A DNA stretch of 27,689 bases from Ruminococcaceae bacterium UBA6413 (lineage in GTDB: Bacteria > Bacillota > Clostridia > Oscillospirales > Ruminococcaceae): positions 1 to 27,689 of the forward strand of contig DJPL01000052.1 in assembly GCA_002437415.1 (NCBI GenBank), in the 5' to 3' direction. Shown piece after piece: positions 20,308-27,689 of the stretch. The notes under the pieces are model-generated. The model was not told the DNA's origin. It ran no database searches and was given only the letters and a program-made list of their open reading frames with translations. Position 1 is the stretch's first letter. Every line of letters begins with the position of its first letter. Made by a program: the position numbers and the translations under genes.

Positions 20308-21405
20308 TTACTGTTCTTCAACCTTTGTATTTTTTCCGACGAGCACTGCGATCGCTCCGCCGACAATAAGTGCGGCAAAGCCCGCAAGCGTTTCAAGATT
20401 AAGTCCGAAGCCATCGGGGAATACAGCATACAGCGAGCCTATCACAAGACCCATTATAGCGCTGTATACAAGCAGAGAAAAACGCTTCATCAGCGCAGAA
20501 ATGATCTTCGCACCGAACACAATGCCGATGAATACGCCGATAGCCGTAGGTATCAGTATCATAAAGTCAAGGCTCTTGATAGCGCCGATAACTGTCGTGT
20601 AAATTCCGAGCAGTACCATTACGAATGAGCCGCTGACACCGGGGATTATCATAGCAACCGCGGCAACGGTAACGCCGAGTAAAAGCGTTATAAAGAGTAT
20701 CGGGTTCATTTTATAGGTATAAGTGAAGTCGTCGGTCGTTATTGACTTGATATCCGCATTTGCGGGGAGCTTTATCGTTACGCTTCCGCCCTTAGCTATT
20801 TCACTGTCCTCAGTGCCGACAAGCGTTGTTACATCGGCTGTGGATTTTTTTACCGTACAGCCTGTAAGCTCGCCGTCAACCTTGCCTGCGACCTTAAGCT
20901 GCCAGTCGGATTTCATATCATAGCTGCCGTTGTTTGTTATGGTAACGGTACATTCCGTGCTGTTTTTTACAGCGTTTATTGCGAATGTTTCATTCTGCGG
21001 AAGCTTGTTTACGAATGTCATACCGACAACAAGGGCAAGTGCCGGAATAAATGCAATAAGGCATTTGGGCGTGATCTTTCTGCCGCCGACTGTCATATTG
21101 CGGTAAATAAGCGGTATACTGCCGATAATAAGTCCCATAAAGAACATATTTGTGGCAACCGGGAAGTTATCAAACAACCAAGTTATAACAAACGAGAAGC
21201 CGAGCACTCCGACAACCGCGCCTATGCCGAAAAAGATTATGAACTTGATATTCTTTTTGATAGCCGACAGCTTTAATGTCAGCACGTCTACTACCTTGTC
21301 GTACACGCCGAAAACTACCATCATAGTTCCGCCGCTTACACCGGGAATTACGTTTGCAACACCGAATACTATTCCATATACGATATTAAGAAGATGAGTC
21401 AGCAT
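20308..21405 (-). CDS. DUF368 (PopT-like) polyprenyl-phosphate transporter with inserted extracellular domain
   Basis: A 365-residue membrane protein. The two inverted-repeat signatures of DUF368 are present: NVIPGVSGGTMMVVFGVYDK (18-37) and IIPGVSGSFVMVLLGIY (253-269). DUF368 proteins (PopT) have been linked to flipping undecaprenyl phosphate back across the membrane for cell-wall and glycopolymer synthesis. Between the halves, at residues about 135-233, lies an extra soluble beta-rich region (CTVTITNNGSYDMKSDWQLK, ending GGSVTIKLPAN) flanked by membrane helices, so it should face outside. Most family members are near 270-310 residues. AAGGAG precedes the ATG, and the gene starts nine bases after the ATPase stop. 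Confidence 0.87.
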   Translation of the reverse strand: MLTHLLNIVYGIVFGVANVIPGVSGGTMMVVFGVYDKVVDVLTLKLSAIKKNIKFIIFFGIGAVVGVLGFSFVITWLFDNFPVATNMFFMGLIIGSIPLIYRNMTVGGRKITPKCLIAFIPALALVVGMTFVNKLPQNETFAINAVKNSTECTVTITNNGSYDMKSDWQLKVAGKVDGELTGCTVKKSTADVTTLVGTEDSEIAKGGSVTIKLPANADIKSITTDDFTYTYKMNPILFITLLLGVTVAAVAMIIPGVSGSFVMVLLGIYTTVIGAIKSLDFMILIPTAIGVFIGIVFGAKIISALMKRFSLLVYSAIMGLVIGSLYAVFPDGFGLNLETLAGFAALIVGGAIAVLVGKNTKVEEQ

Positions 21406-21414
21406 AATTACTCC

Positions 21415-23880
21415 TTAGTTAAGATGTTTTTTTATTTCTATCGCTATTGCGGGAACAACACCTGCTATAACCGCCGCTACAGTAGCGAGCGGGTGCGGCA
21501 TTGCAAATCCGAACAGCATATTTACAAAAGGTATGTACGGCAGAAGTATTGCCGCAAGTGATGCTGAAATTACGGCTGTAAGCAAATATTTCGGTATCGT
21601 CTTATTTCTGAACGAGCCCGGACGCTTATCGACAGCGGCAACGGACATAGCGCCGATCATAACCGTAAGAAGCGTCAGAAGCGCCGATGACACCTGTGCA
21701 GTAGGCATAAGTCCGCTGAGTACTAAAACGAACAATGTGCTTATCACGCCGCATATTACGCCGCAGACAAGGCTTCTGACAAAGAACCTTCTGTCACCTC
21801 TGCCCCTTGAAATAAAGCCTGATGCGGTCATATCGCTCTTTATATCCGCCGTGACATTTCTGAAGCCTGTACAGCACAGCGGGACTGCAACTGAGGTAAG
21901 CAGTGCCGCAAGCATAGGAGTTACAGCGTTGCTTCCTGCCGCCATATCGGCAATTGACGTAAGCGAAAGCATTACAAGCGCCGAAAGCAGCATAAAGATA
22001 CAGCGTTTTATATTGCGGTGAAGCTGTCGCGCTTCTTTTATCATTTCAACTACCGAGGCAAAGTTGTCATCGCGCACTATCAGTCCGCTTGCCTCATATA
22101 CACAGCCTGTAGTATTTTCAAGCGAGGTTATGCCGAGATCCGCGTGGGTCACCATTTCATAATCATTGTCGGAATATCCGACAACCGCAACGGTTTCACC
22201 CGCCGCCTTAAGCTCATCGATTATAGTTATTCGCTGTGCGGCACTTACGCGGCAGAATATCTCCGCATCGGTATAGTTCAGCTTTTCGTCTGTTACCGAG
22301 CTTTCCGCGATAGCGTCACCCGATATCATACCCTTATCCGAAAGACCGATTTTCTTGCCCATTGAGCTCGCGGTCTCGGGACTGTCGGAGGAGGTCAGTA
22401 CAAGCTTAACTCCCGCTCTTTTACAGCCCTGCATCGCAAGCGGTATCATATCTCTTGTGGCACTCATAAACGACACAAGACCCATATAGCTGTAGCGCAC
22501 AGAGTAAAGGCTCTTCGGCAGCTCTTCTCCGTCGGGGATTATATAGTAGGCGGAAGCCCACACCTCAAGTCCGCGCTTTGCAAGAGAGGCGGCACGGTTT
22601 GTTATTTCAAACAGCGTATCCGTATCCATATCGCAAAGCCCTGTGATCTTTTCGACCGAGCCCTTTACGCAAACAAGATGCCTATCGCCCATCTTGTAGA
22701 TATTGCCGCCTATTCTGTCGGTGTCATTGTAAGCGAACTGTGCCGCCACCTCGTTACGCTTCAGTGCGCTGACATCTGCACCGCCGAGTGCGGCATTAAG
22801 CAGAAATGCCTGCTCCGCAAGCGTCGGATCATCTCTGTCACACGAAAGCACCATTACGGTAGTCATAAGATCGGGATTTTTGCTGTATATTCCTGCGACC
22901 TCAAGCATATTCGGTGCTACCACTACCGATTTATCAATGATAAGCGTTGTCAGCCCATTCAGCTTTTCGGGGACGGTAAGATTTTTGATTATAGCGCCCT
23001 TGCGCTCTATGCGGCGTACAAAATTCATATTGTACATTCTGATAAACAGCTCGACAAACGGCATAAACATACAGATAAGCCAGCCGCAGGCGCTTACCGC
23101 AACACCCATAACATCTGTATTTCTGCCGGTAAGTATCTGTATAAGCACTCCCAAAGCACATATTACCGCCGCCGCTATCGCAAGCGGAAGACGGAGCTTT
23201 ACACAGGTCTTCTCATAGCGTGAGAAGTTGGGGTCGGACGACTTTCCAAGCTTTTCACCGTTTCTCGCCCTGTATGTATCTTCACCTGTCGCAACTACTC
23301 TTGCAACAGCCGAGCCCGAAAGTATGCGTGTTCCCGCATATATACAGCTCTTTTTAAGACCGTTTGCCTTAGGGTCTGAGCCGTCGTGCTTTACGACCGC
23401 TGTCGGGTCTGCCGTAAATCGGCTTTCGTCAACGGTAAGTCCGATACATTCAAGTATATGCGCGTCCGCGGGGACTATTTCTCCTCCCTGGACAATTATT
23501 ATATCGTCGGGGACAAGCATAGCCGCCGGGACAAGCTCAAGCGTAGCATCGCGGATAACTCTGTATTTCATTTTAGCCGACAGTGTGCGGTTTCGTATGC
23601 TGTCATTGCTTTTGCGGCAGATAACACACAGCGTTATTATCTGTGCCGCCGCCATAGCGATACACATTATGCCTGTCACATACCGCGACAATGCCGCTAT
23701 CTGTATAATTCCCGCAATAAAAAGCAGAACTGCGGTCGGGTCAAGAAGATAATGATATGCTTTAAAGCTCTTATCCTCTGTTTCCCTGAAAATATTACTT
23801 CCGTACATCTCAAGATTATCCGCCGACTTATCCGCACTAAGTCCGGTATAATCTCCTCTGAAATTCAAAAACTGCGCCAT
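21415..23880 (-). CDS. P-type ATPase family protein with degenerate catalytic motifs
   Basis: An 821-residue intact protein with full P-type ATPase layout: two N-terminal helices, an actuator domain (about 110-200), helices 3-4, phosphorylation and nucleotide domains (about 300-600), and six more C-terminal helices. Every signature is altered. TGES is TADP (156-159). The TM4 PEGLP is MPFVE. DKTGTLT is DKSVVVA with Asp316 kept. KGAPE is KGSVE. TGD is TSSD (496-499). GDGxND is GYSDND (568-573). The frame has no stop or frameshift over 2.4 kb, so selection maintains a protein. It may have lost transport cycling and act as a sensor, regulator or scaffold. The partner gene is a DUF368 transporter. 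Confidence 0.9.
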   Translation of the reverse strand: MAQFLNFRGDYTGLSADKSADNLEMYGSNIFRETEDKSFKAYHYLLDPTAVLLFIAGIIQIAALSRYVTGIMCIAMAAAQIITLCVICRKSNDSIRNRTLSAKMKYRVIRDATLELVPAAMLVPDDIIIVQGGEIVPADAHILECIGLTVDESRFTADPTAVVKHDGSDPKANGLKKSCIYAGTRILSGSAVARVVATGEDTYRARNGEKLGKSSDPNFSRYEKTCVKLRLPLAIAAAVICALGVLIQILTGRNTDVMGVAVSACGWLICMFMPFVELFIRMYNMNFVRRIERKGAIIKNLTVPEKLNGLTTLIIDKSVVVAPNMLEVAGIYSKNPDLMTTVMVLSCDRDDPTLAEQAFLLNAALGGADVSALKRNEVAAQFAYNDTDRIGGNIYKMGDRHLVCVKGSVEKITGLCDMDTDTLFEITNRAASLAKRGLEVWASAYYIIPDGEELPKSLYSVRYSYMGLVSFMSATRDMIPLAMQGCKRAGVKLVLTSSDSPETASSMGKKIGLSDKGMISGDAIAESSVTDEKLNYTDAEIFCRVSAAQRITIIDELKAAGETVAVVGYSDNDYEMVTHADLGITSLENTTGCVYEASGLIVRDDNFASVVEMIKEARQLHRNIKRCIFMLLSALVMLSLTSIADMAAGSNAVTPMLAALLTSVAVPLCCTGFRNVTADIKSDMTASGFISRGRGDRRFFVRSLVCGVICGVISTLFVLVLSGLMPTAQVSSALLTLLTVMIGAMSVAAVDKRPGSFRNKTIPKYLLTAVISASLAAILLPYIPFVNMLFGFAMPHPLATVAAVIAGVVPAIAIEIKKHLN

Positions 23881-23918
23881 ATTTCTCTTTCTTTAATAAT
23901 CCTTATTTATTTCCCGTT

Positions 23919-23944
23919 CCATACAGTATTTTTACACTGTACGG
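23919..23944 (-). promoter_or_regulatory. Stem-loop in the ATPase 5' leader
   Basis: CCGTACAGT and ACTGTATGG on the - strand form nine pairs, one being G-U, around an eight-base loop. It lies between the transcription start and the ATPase start codon and lacks a U run, so it is not a terminator. Confidence 0.55.
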
Positions 23945-23963
23945 ATAAACTTTCCTATTCTAT

Positions 23964-23992
23964 ATTATCGCATAAACCGCAGGAAAAATCAA
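23964..23992 (-). promoter_or_regulatory. Promoter of the ATPase-DUF368 operon
   Basis: On the - strand TTGATT, 17 bases, GATAAT preceded by TGC. The start is near 23957, giving a leader of about 75 bases. The ribosome site before ATG 23880 is weak (AAAGAAAGAG). The rest of this divergent gap up to 24174 holds a small hairpin GCTGT/ACAGC near 24117-24131; no clear + strand promoter was seen. Confidence 0.75.
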
Positions 23993-24174
23993 GAGTTTTG
24001 ATATCCCAAAGCCCTTATATCTAAACGTAATATGTCGTTTAACAGCCGTTTTCACAGTACTTTCACCGTTTTGTAAAGTTTTTGTAAAATTTTCTAAGGT
24101 TTCTTTAAGGCAGAAGCTGTATCATTACAGCAGAAACAAAAAAGCAACCCAAGAAACCGAAAGGAATGAGATAT

Positions 24175-24915
24175 ATGGATAAGAGCATTTTCAAACGTCA
24201 CGAGCTTAAGTACCTTGTAAGTGCAGAGCAAAGAGAGCTCATAGAAAGTGCATTTGAACGGTATATGGTGCACGATGAGCACGGTGAAAGCATGATATGC
24301 AACATCTATTACGACACCCCAGATTTCAGACTGATAAGACGGTCGCTTGAAAAGCCCGTCTACAAGGAGAAGCTGAGACTTCGCAGTTACGGCACAGCTT
24401 CAGGCGACAAAAACGTTTTCCTTGAGCTTAAGAAAAAATACAAAGGTATTGTCTACAAGCGCCGCATATCGCTTAACTGCGATGAGGTTCAGGACATACT
24501 CGAAAACAACGAACGACTCGCGGAGGACAGCCAGATAGCAAAAGAGATCAACTACTTCCTTGATTTCTACGGCGATATATTCCCTGCGGTTTATCTGTGC
24601 TACGACAGAACGGCTTATTTCGGAGCGGACGACCCCGACCTCAGAATTACGTTCGACCGCAATATACGTTGGAGAACACAGGACGTTGATCTGAAAATAG
24701 CGCCATACGGTGAGCAAATTCTTGAAAACGGCTGTTCGCTTATGGAAATAAAAGCGGCAGGTTCAATGCCGATATGGCTGGTTGAGCTTCTCGCCGAGGG
24801 CGAAATAAAACAGACTTCGTTCTCAAAGTACGGAATGGCATATATGACAATGCTCAAAAGGAGCATGGGCTTAAAAACAAAAAAAATCAAAAGTGAGGTA
24901 ACAGTAAATGTTTGA
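24175..24915 (+). CDS. VTC-domain polyphosphate polymerase-like protein
   Basis: A 246-residue soluble protein with the VTC (triphosphate tunnel) fold. The basic and acidic tunnel residues appear in order: RHELKYLV, IYYDTPDF, KLRLRSYG, VFLELKKKYKGIVYKRR, LRITFDRNIRWR and SLMEIKAAGSMPIWLVELL. Eukaryotic VTC4 makes polyphosphate; bacterial members are annotated as polyphosphate polymerase domain proteins, mostly untested. I chose ATG 24175, nine bases after AAGGA; the in-frame ATG at 24166 touches that site. The gene overlaps the DUF4956 start by eight bases. Confidence 0.9.
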   Translation: MDKSIFKRHELKYLVSAEQRELIESAFERYMVHDEHGESMICNIYYDTPDFRLIRRSLEKPVYKEKLRLRSYGTASGDKNVFLELKKKYKGIVYKRRISLNCDEVQDILENNERLAEDSQIAKEINYFLDFYGDIFPAVYLCYDRTAYFGADDPDLRITFDRNIRWRTQDVDLKIAPYGEQILENGCSLMEIKAAGSMPIWLVELLAEGEIKQTSFSKYGMAYMTMLKRSMGLKTKKIKSEVTVNV

Positions 24916-25600
24916 TACGGTAATAGAAGGAATTTTCAGCGGAGCGGCTGATATAACACTCGGCGGTTTTCTTATCGGTGTCGTTTCGGCTCTGATACTC
25001 GGTATAGCGATGGCATTTATGTATATGTACAAAAACACATACACAAAGAGCTTTGCAATAACTCTTGCGACACTCCCCGCTGTTGTCAGCATAGTAATTA
25101 TGATGGTAAGCGGCTCGATAGGCGCGGGCGTTGCGGTAGCGGGAACATTCTCCCTTGTAAGATTTCGCTCAGTGCCCGGTACGGCAAAGGAAATAGGCTC
25201 GATCTTCCTTGCAATGGCAGTAGGTCTTGCCTGCGGTATGGGTTATCCCTTATACGCCCTTATCTTCGCAGTGATCATGGGCGCGGCGAACATCATACTT
25301 ACAGCTTCTCCCTTCGGCGAGTCAAAGAAAAACGAGCTTAACAAGGTGCTTCACATCACAGTTCCCGAAGACCTTGAATATGCGGGTGCATTTGACGATA
25401 TATTCGGCAAATACTTATCGCAGTACAAAATGACACAGGTCAAGACTACAAATCTCGGCAGCCTTAACAAGCTCACCTACAATATCACACTCGGCAAAGC
25501 CGGCTGTGAAAAGCAGATGATAGATGAGCTCAGATGCAGAAACGGCAATCTTGAAATAAATATATCTTCACAGGGCAATGACAGCAGAGAAATGCTGTAA
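24908..25600 (+). CDS. DUF4956 membrane protein
   Basis: A 230-residue protein with about four membrane helices in the first 140 residues. The conserved segment GVAVAGTFSLVRFRSVPGTAKEIG and the following helix pair are typical of DUF4956. A cytoplasmic alpha/beta domain (about 150-225) follows. DUF4956 genes commonly neighbour VTC-domain and CotH or carbohydrate-binding genes in Firmicutes, as here, but their function is unknown; a membrane partner for polyphosphate handling is a reasonable guess. It overlaps the upstream gene and is followed after 19 bases by the lipoprotein gene. Confidence 0.88.
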   Translation: MFDTVIEGIFSGAADITLGGFLIGVVSALILGIAMAFMYMYKNTYTKSFAITLATLPAVVSIVIMMVSGSIGAGVAVAGTFSLVRFRSVPGTAKEIGSIFLAMAVGLACGMGYPLYALIFAVIMGAANIILTASPFGESKKNELNKVLHITVPEDLEYAGAFDDIFGKYLSQYKMTQVKTTNLGSLNKLTYNITLGKAGCEKQMIDELRCRNGNLEINISSQGNDSREML

Positions 25601-25619
25601 GCCCGGAAAGGCGGATAAA

Positions 25620-27581
25620 ATGAAAAGAAAAATTCTTGCGGTATTGGTAGCTACGGCTCTTATAGCCTCATTATTCACTTCCTGCGACAGCGGCACTTCT
25701 TCGACCGCTTCGTCCTCTCAGCAGACAAGCAGTGTATCCGATGCAACTGACAGCAGTGCTTCAGACAATGTATCAGGCAATGACGAAAGCACAGACAGTT
25801 CAGACAGCGCGGAAAGCGCCGACAGCAAAACCGACAGCGGTACATCGTCCGATGATACCGAAAATCAGCTCACAGCCGATGATATGTTCTCCGACCGCGA
25901 TCTGTCGGGAGAATACTCCGAATGCGTTGATATAATGCTCAATAATTCAACAGCAAGCTGTTCGGATAGCTCGGTAACGGTAACAGACGGCTCTGTTACA
26001 ATAACCAAAGCCGGAACATATAAGCTCAGCGGCACATTCACAGGTCAGATAATAGTGAACGCAGGCGACAGCGACAAGGTACAGCTTGTCCTTGACAACG
26101 CAAGTATCACCAAAGACGGCAGTGCGGCGCTGTATGTGATAAACGCCGACAAGGTATTCGTAACGACCGTGAACGGTACCGAAAATACACTCGCAAGCAC
26201 AGGCGAATTTGCTTCATCGGACGATGAAACAAACATTGACGGTGCGGTATTCTCAAAGTCGGATATCACATTCAACGGCAGCGGTACTCTGAATGTCAAT
26301 TGCGAAAGCAAGCACGGCATTGTTACAAAGGACGACCTTAAGATAACGGGCGGAACATATAACATCACCTCCGCGTCACAGGGTCTTTCGGGTAAGGACA
26401 GCGTAAGAATTGCAGGCGGCAATATCACAGTTACCTCCGGTACAGACGGTATCCACAGTGAAAACGCAGACGATACCGAAAAGGGATATGTATATATTTC
26501 AGGAGGTACGGTCAACATCACAAGCGGCAAGGACTGCATTGATGCGTCCGGCACGATCGATATAAAGGACGGCACATTCACTCTTAACGCAGGCGGCGGT
26601 TCTTCCGAAAAGACAACAGGCGACGACAGCGAATCATACAAGGGTGTAAAGGCTGACGGAGTGCTTACAATATCGGGCGGTACGTTTACAATAGACACGC
26701 TTGACGACGCTATCCACAGCAACACAGATGTCACCGTTACGGGCGGTACATTTGACATAAGCACGGGTGATGACGGCATTCACGCAGACAACAACACAGT
26801 TGTCAGCGGCGGTGAAATCACTATTGAAAAATGCTATGAAGGTCTTGAAGGTCAGACGGTTACGATCAGCGGCGGCAAGATAACACTTACGGCATCGGAC
26901 GACGGCATAAATGCCGCAGGCGGTGACAACGGCGGTATCGGCGGCGAATTCGGTCCTGACTCATTCTCGGCTGACAGCAACGCAAAGATCACTATTACAG
27001 GCGGTGAAATACACGTCAATGCAAGCGGTGACGGACTTGACTCAAACGGCGATCTTGAGATTTCGGGCGGTACGGTTTATGTATACGGTCCTACAAGTGG
27101 CGGTGATGGCTCGCTCGACTATGAAGGAAATGCGGTAATTACAGGCGGCACTGTTATTATGGCAGGCTCTGACGGTATGGCTATGAACTTCGGCTCGGAG
27201 TCAACACAAGGCTCTATACTTGCAAGCACAGGTAACGCAAGCGCAGGAACTACCGTAAAGCTCACTGATTCAAGCGGTAACATAATCGCAGAGTTCACGC
27301 CTACCGTATCATTCCAGACGGTTGTAATAAGCACACCCGATATCACATCGGACGGAACTTATACCTTGACAGTCGGCGACAGCACTCAGGAGATCACCAT
27401 GTCGGGCTACATCTACGGCAGTGGTAGCGGCATGGGCGGCGGAATGGGAGGACAGCCTGGCGGAATGGGAGGCGGTTTCGGCGGCGGCGATCGCCCCGAT
27501 GATAACGGTCAGGGCTTCGGCGGAGGTAATCCTCCCGATATGAACGGCGGTCAGAACGGTAATATGACAGCCAACGCATAA
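25620..27581 (+). CDS. Secreted beta-helix carbohydrate-binding lipoprotein (DUF4353/Cthe_2159-like)
   Basis: A 653-residue surface lipoprotein. The signal peptide ends in the lipobox LFTSC (Cys about residue 22). A Ser/Asp/Thr-rich linker runs to about 90. Residues about 110-560 consist of repeating strands with G-G-T/E-(I/V/F)-x-(I/V) turns such as ISGGTVNITSGKDCIDASG and GDDGIHADNNTVVSGG, a right-handed beta-helix as in the Cthe_2159 polysaccharide-binding family; the many Asp residues in turns would bind calcium. The C-terminal 70 residues are Gly/Met/Asn-rich (GGGMGGQPGGMGGGFGGGD). ATG 25620 lies after GGAAAGGCGG; an in-frame ATG at 25578 overlaps the previous gene. No wall-sorting signal is seen. 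Confidence 0.88.
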   Translation: MKRKILAVLVATALIASLFTSCDSGTSSTASSSQQTSSVSDATDSSASDNVSGNDESTDSSDSAESADSKTDSGTSSDDTENQLTADDMFSDRDLSGEYSECVDIMLNNSTASCSDSSVTVTDGSVTITKAGTYKLSGTFTGQIIVNAGDSDKVQLVLDNASITKDGSAALYVINADKVFVTTVNGTENTLASTGEFASSDDETNIDGAVFSKSDITFNGSGTLNVNCESKHGIVTKDDLKITGGTYNITSASQGLSGKDSVRIAGGNITVTSGTDGIHSENADDTEKGYVYISGGTVNITSGKDCIDASGTIDIKDGTFTLNAGGGSSEKTTGDDSESYKGVKADGVLTISGGTFTIDTLDDAIHSNTDVTVTGGTFDISTGDDGIHADNNTVVSGGEITIEKCYEGLEGQTVTISGGKITLTASDDGINAAGGDNGGIGGEFGPDSFSADSNAKITITGGEIHVNASGDGLDSNGDLEISGGTVYVYGPTSGGDGSLDYEGNAVITGGTVIMAGSDGMAMNFGSESTQGSILASTGNASAGTTVKLTDSSGNIIAEFTPTVSFQTVVISTPDITSDGTYTLTVGDSTQEITMSGYIYGSGSGMGGGMGGQPGGMGGGFGGGDRPDDNGQGFGGGNPPDMNGGQNGNMTANA

Positions 27582-27619
27582 CAGTGATAACGAGTTATAG
27601 TTAATATACACCTTACAGC

Positions 27620-27659
27620 AAAAATCACCCCGACAGAATCTCCTGTCGGGGCGGTTTTT
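27620..27659 (+). terminator. Terminator of the VTC-DUF4956-lipoprotein operon
   Basis: CCCCGACAG and CTGTCGGGG pair around a short loop, flanked by AAAAATCA on the left and GGTTTTTG on the right. It starts 38 bases after the lipoprotein stop. Confidence 0.93.
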
Positions 27660-27689
27660 GTTGCACAAATAGGCTCTTTGTCAATAGTT

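Noticed and set aside
14338..23880. Many long open frames on the + strand across the right half
   Set aside because: They are antisense shadows of the GC-richer minus-strand genes, lack ribosome sites and show no protein family features.
26045..26779. 244-codon minus-strand frame opposite the beta-helix lipoprotein
   Set aside because: It mirrors the repetitive + strand coding sequence (valine/proline/serine-rich), which produces long antisense frames; no ribosome site.
1..27689. CRISPR array, restriction-modification or other named defence system
   Set aside because: No regularly spaced repeats and no cas, nuclease or methylase motifs were seen. DinJ-YafQ is the only such module.

Overview
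The window joins two kinds of DNA. From the left edge to about 13.3 kb it carries the transfer and maintenance half of an AT-rich integrative and conjugative element (ICE) or conjugative plasmid of a gut Firmicute. From the tRNA-Ser gene (14135-14223) onward it carries more GC-rich, densely packed housekeeping chromosome. Strong sigma-A promoters with TGCTATAAT-type -10 boxes, AAAGGAG ribosome sites, TTG starts and the gene families all fit a low-to-medium GC clostridial host. Oscillospiraceae/Ruminococcaceae (Ruminococcus- or [Eubacterium] siraeum-like) is my best guess, by inference only.

ICE region, all genes on +: small membrane protein/pilin candidate (269), DUF3991/TOPRIM primase-like protein (708), VirD4 coupling ATPase (2140), VirB6/TrbL-like channel protein (3974), PrgI/VirB3-like protein (4837), a stand-alone protein resembling a VirB4 N-terminal domain (5108), VirB4 ATPase (5661) and a large single-pass protein of unknown fold (7499). 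These overlap or are separated by only a few bases, so they form one operon. A terminator and a promoter/operator-like site (9400-9483) precede a second unit: ribbon-helix-helix accessory protein, MobL/MobP3-type relaxase with a proline-rich repeat tail, and a replication-type HTH protein. Next come iteron-like repeats and a DinJ-YafQ toxin-antitoxin pair with its own consensus promoter and terminator. No integrase or cargo gene is in the window; the element must extend to the left.

Boundary (13217-14134): about 900 bp without a convincing gene but rich in designed-looking structure. It has a consensus promoter on + (13550-13578), a convergent promoter on - (13704-13732), a 13-bp hairpin terminator whose G-U pairs only work on + (13728-13776), two terminators on - (13371-13396, 13479-13503), and about eight further stem-loops before the tRNA. 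I think this is a structured non-coding RNA locus with an overlapping antisense RNA. It is the best candidate here for something undescribed.

Chromosome on -, read right to left: (a) a two-gene operon of an intact but motif-degenerate P-type ATPase and a DUF368 (PopT-like, undecaprenyl-phosphate transporter family) protein with an extra beta-rich domain inserted between its halves; (b) a consensus promoter at 20194-20222 driving an alpha/beta hydrolase, a membrane-anchored MurF-like ligase, a zinc-ribbon membrane protein, a divergent D-Ala-D-Ala ligase, a small unknown protein and an RluA-family pseudouridine synthase; (c) tRNA-Ser(UGA) with its own promoter. Both operons are strongly coloured by cell-envelope precursor metabolism.

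Right end on +: a VTC-domain polyphosphate polymerase-like protein, a DUF4956 membrane protein and a large secreted lipoprotein with a beta-helix carbohydrate-binding domain, closed by a clear terminator. This is a recurring clostridial operon of unknown biological role.
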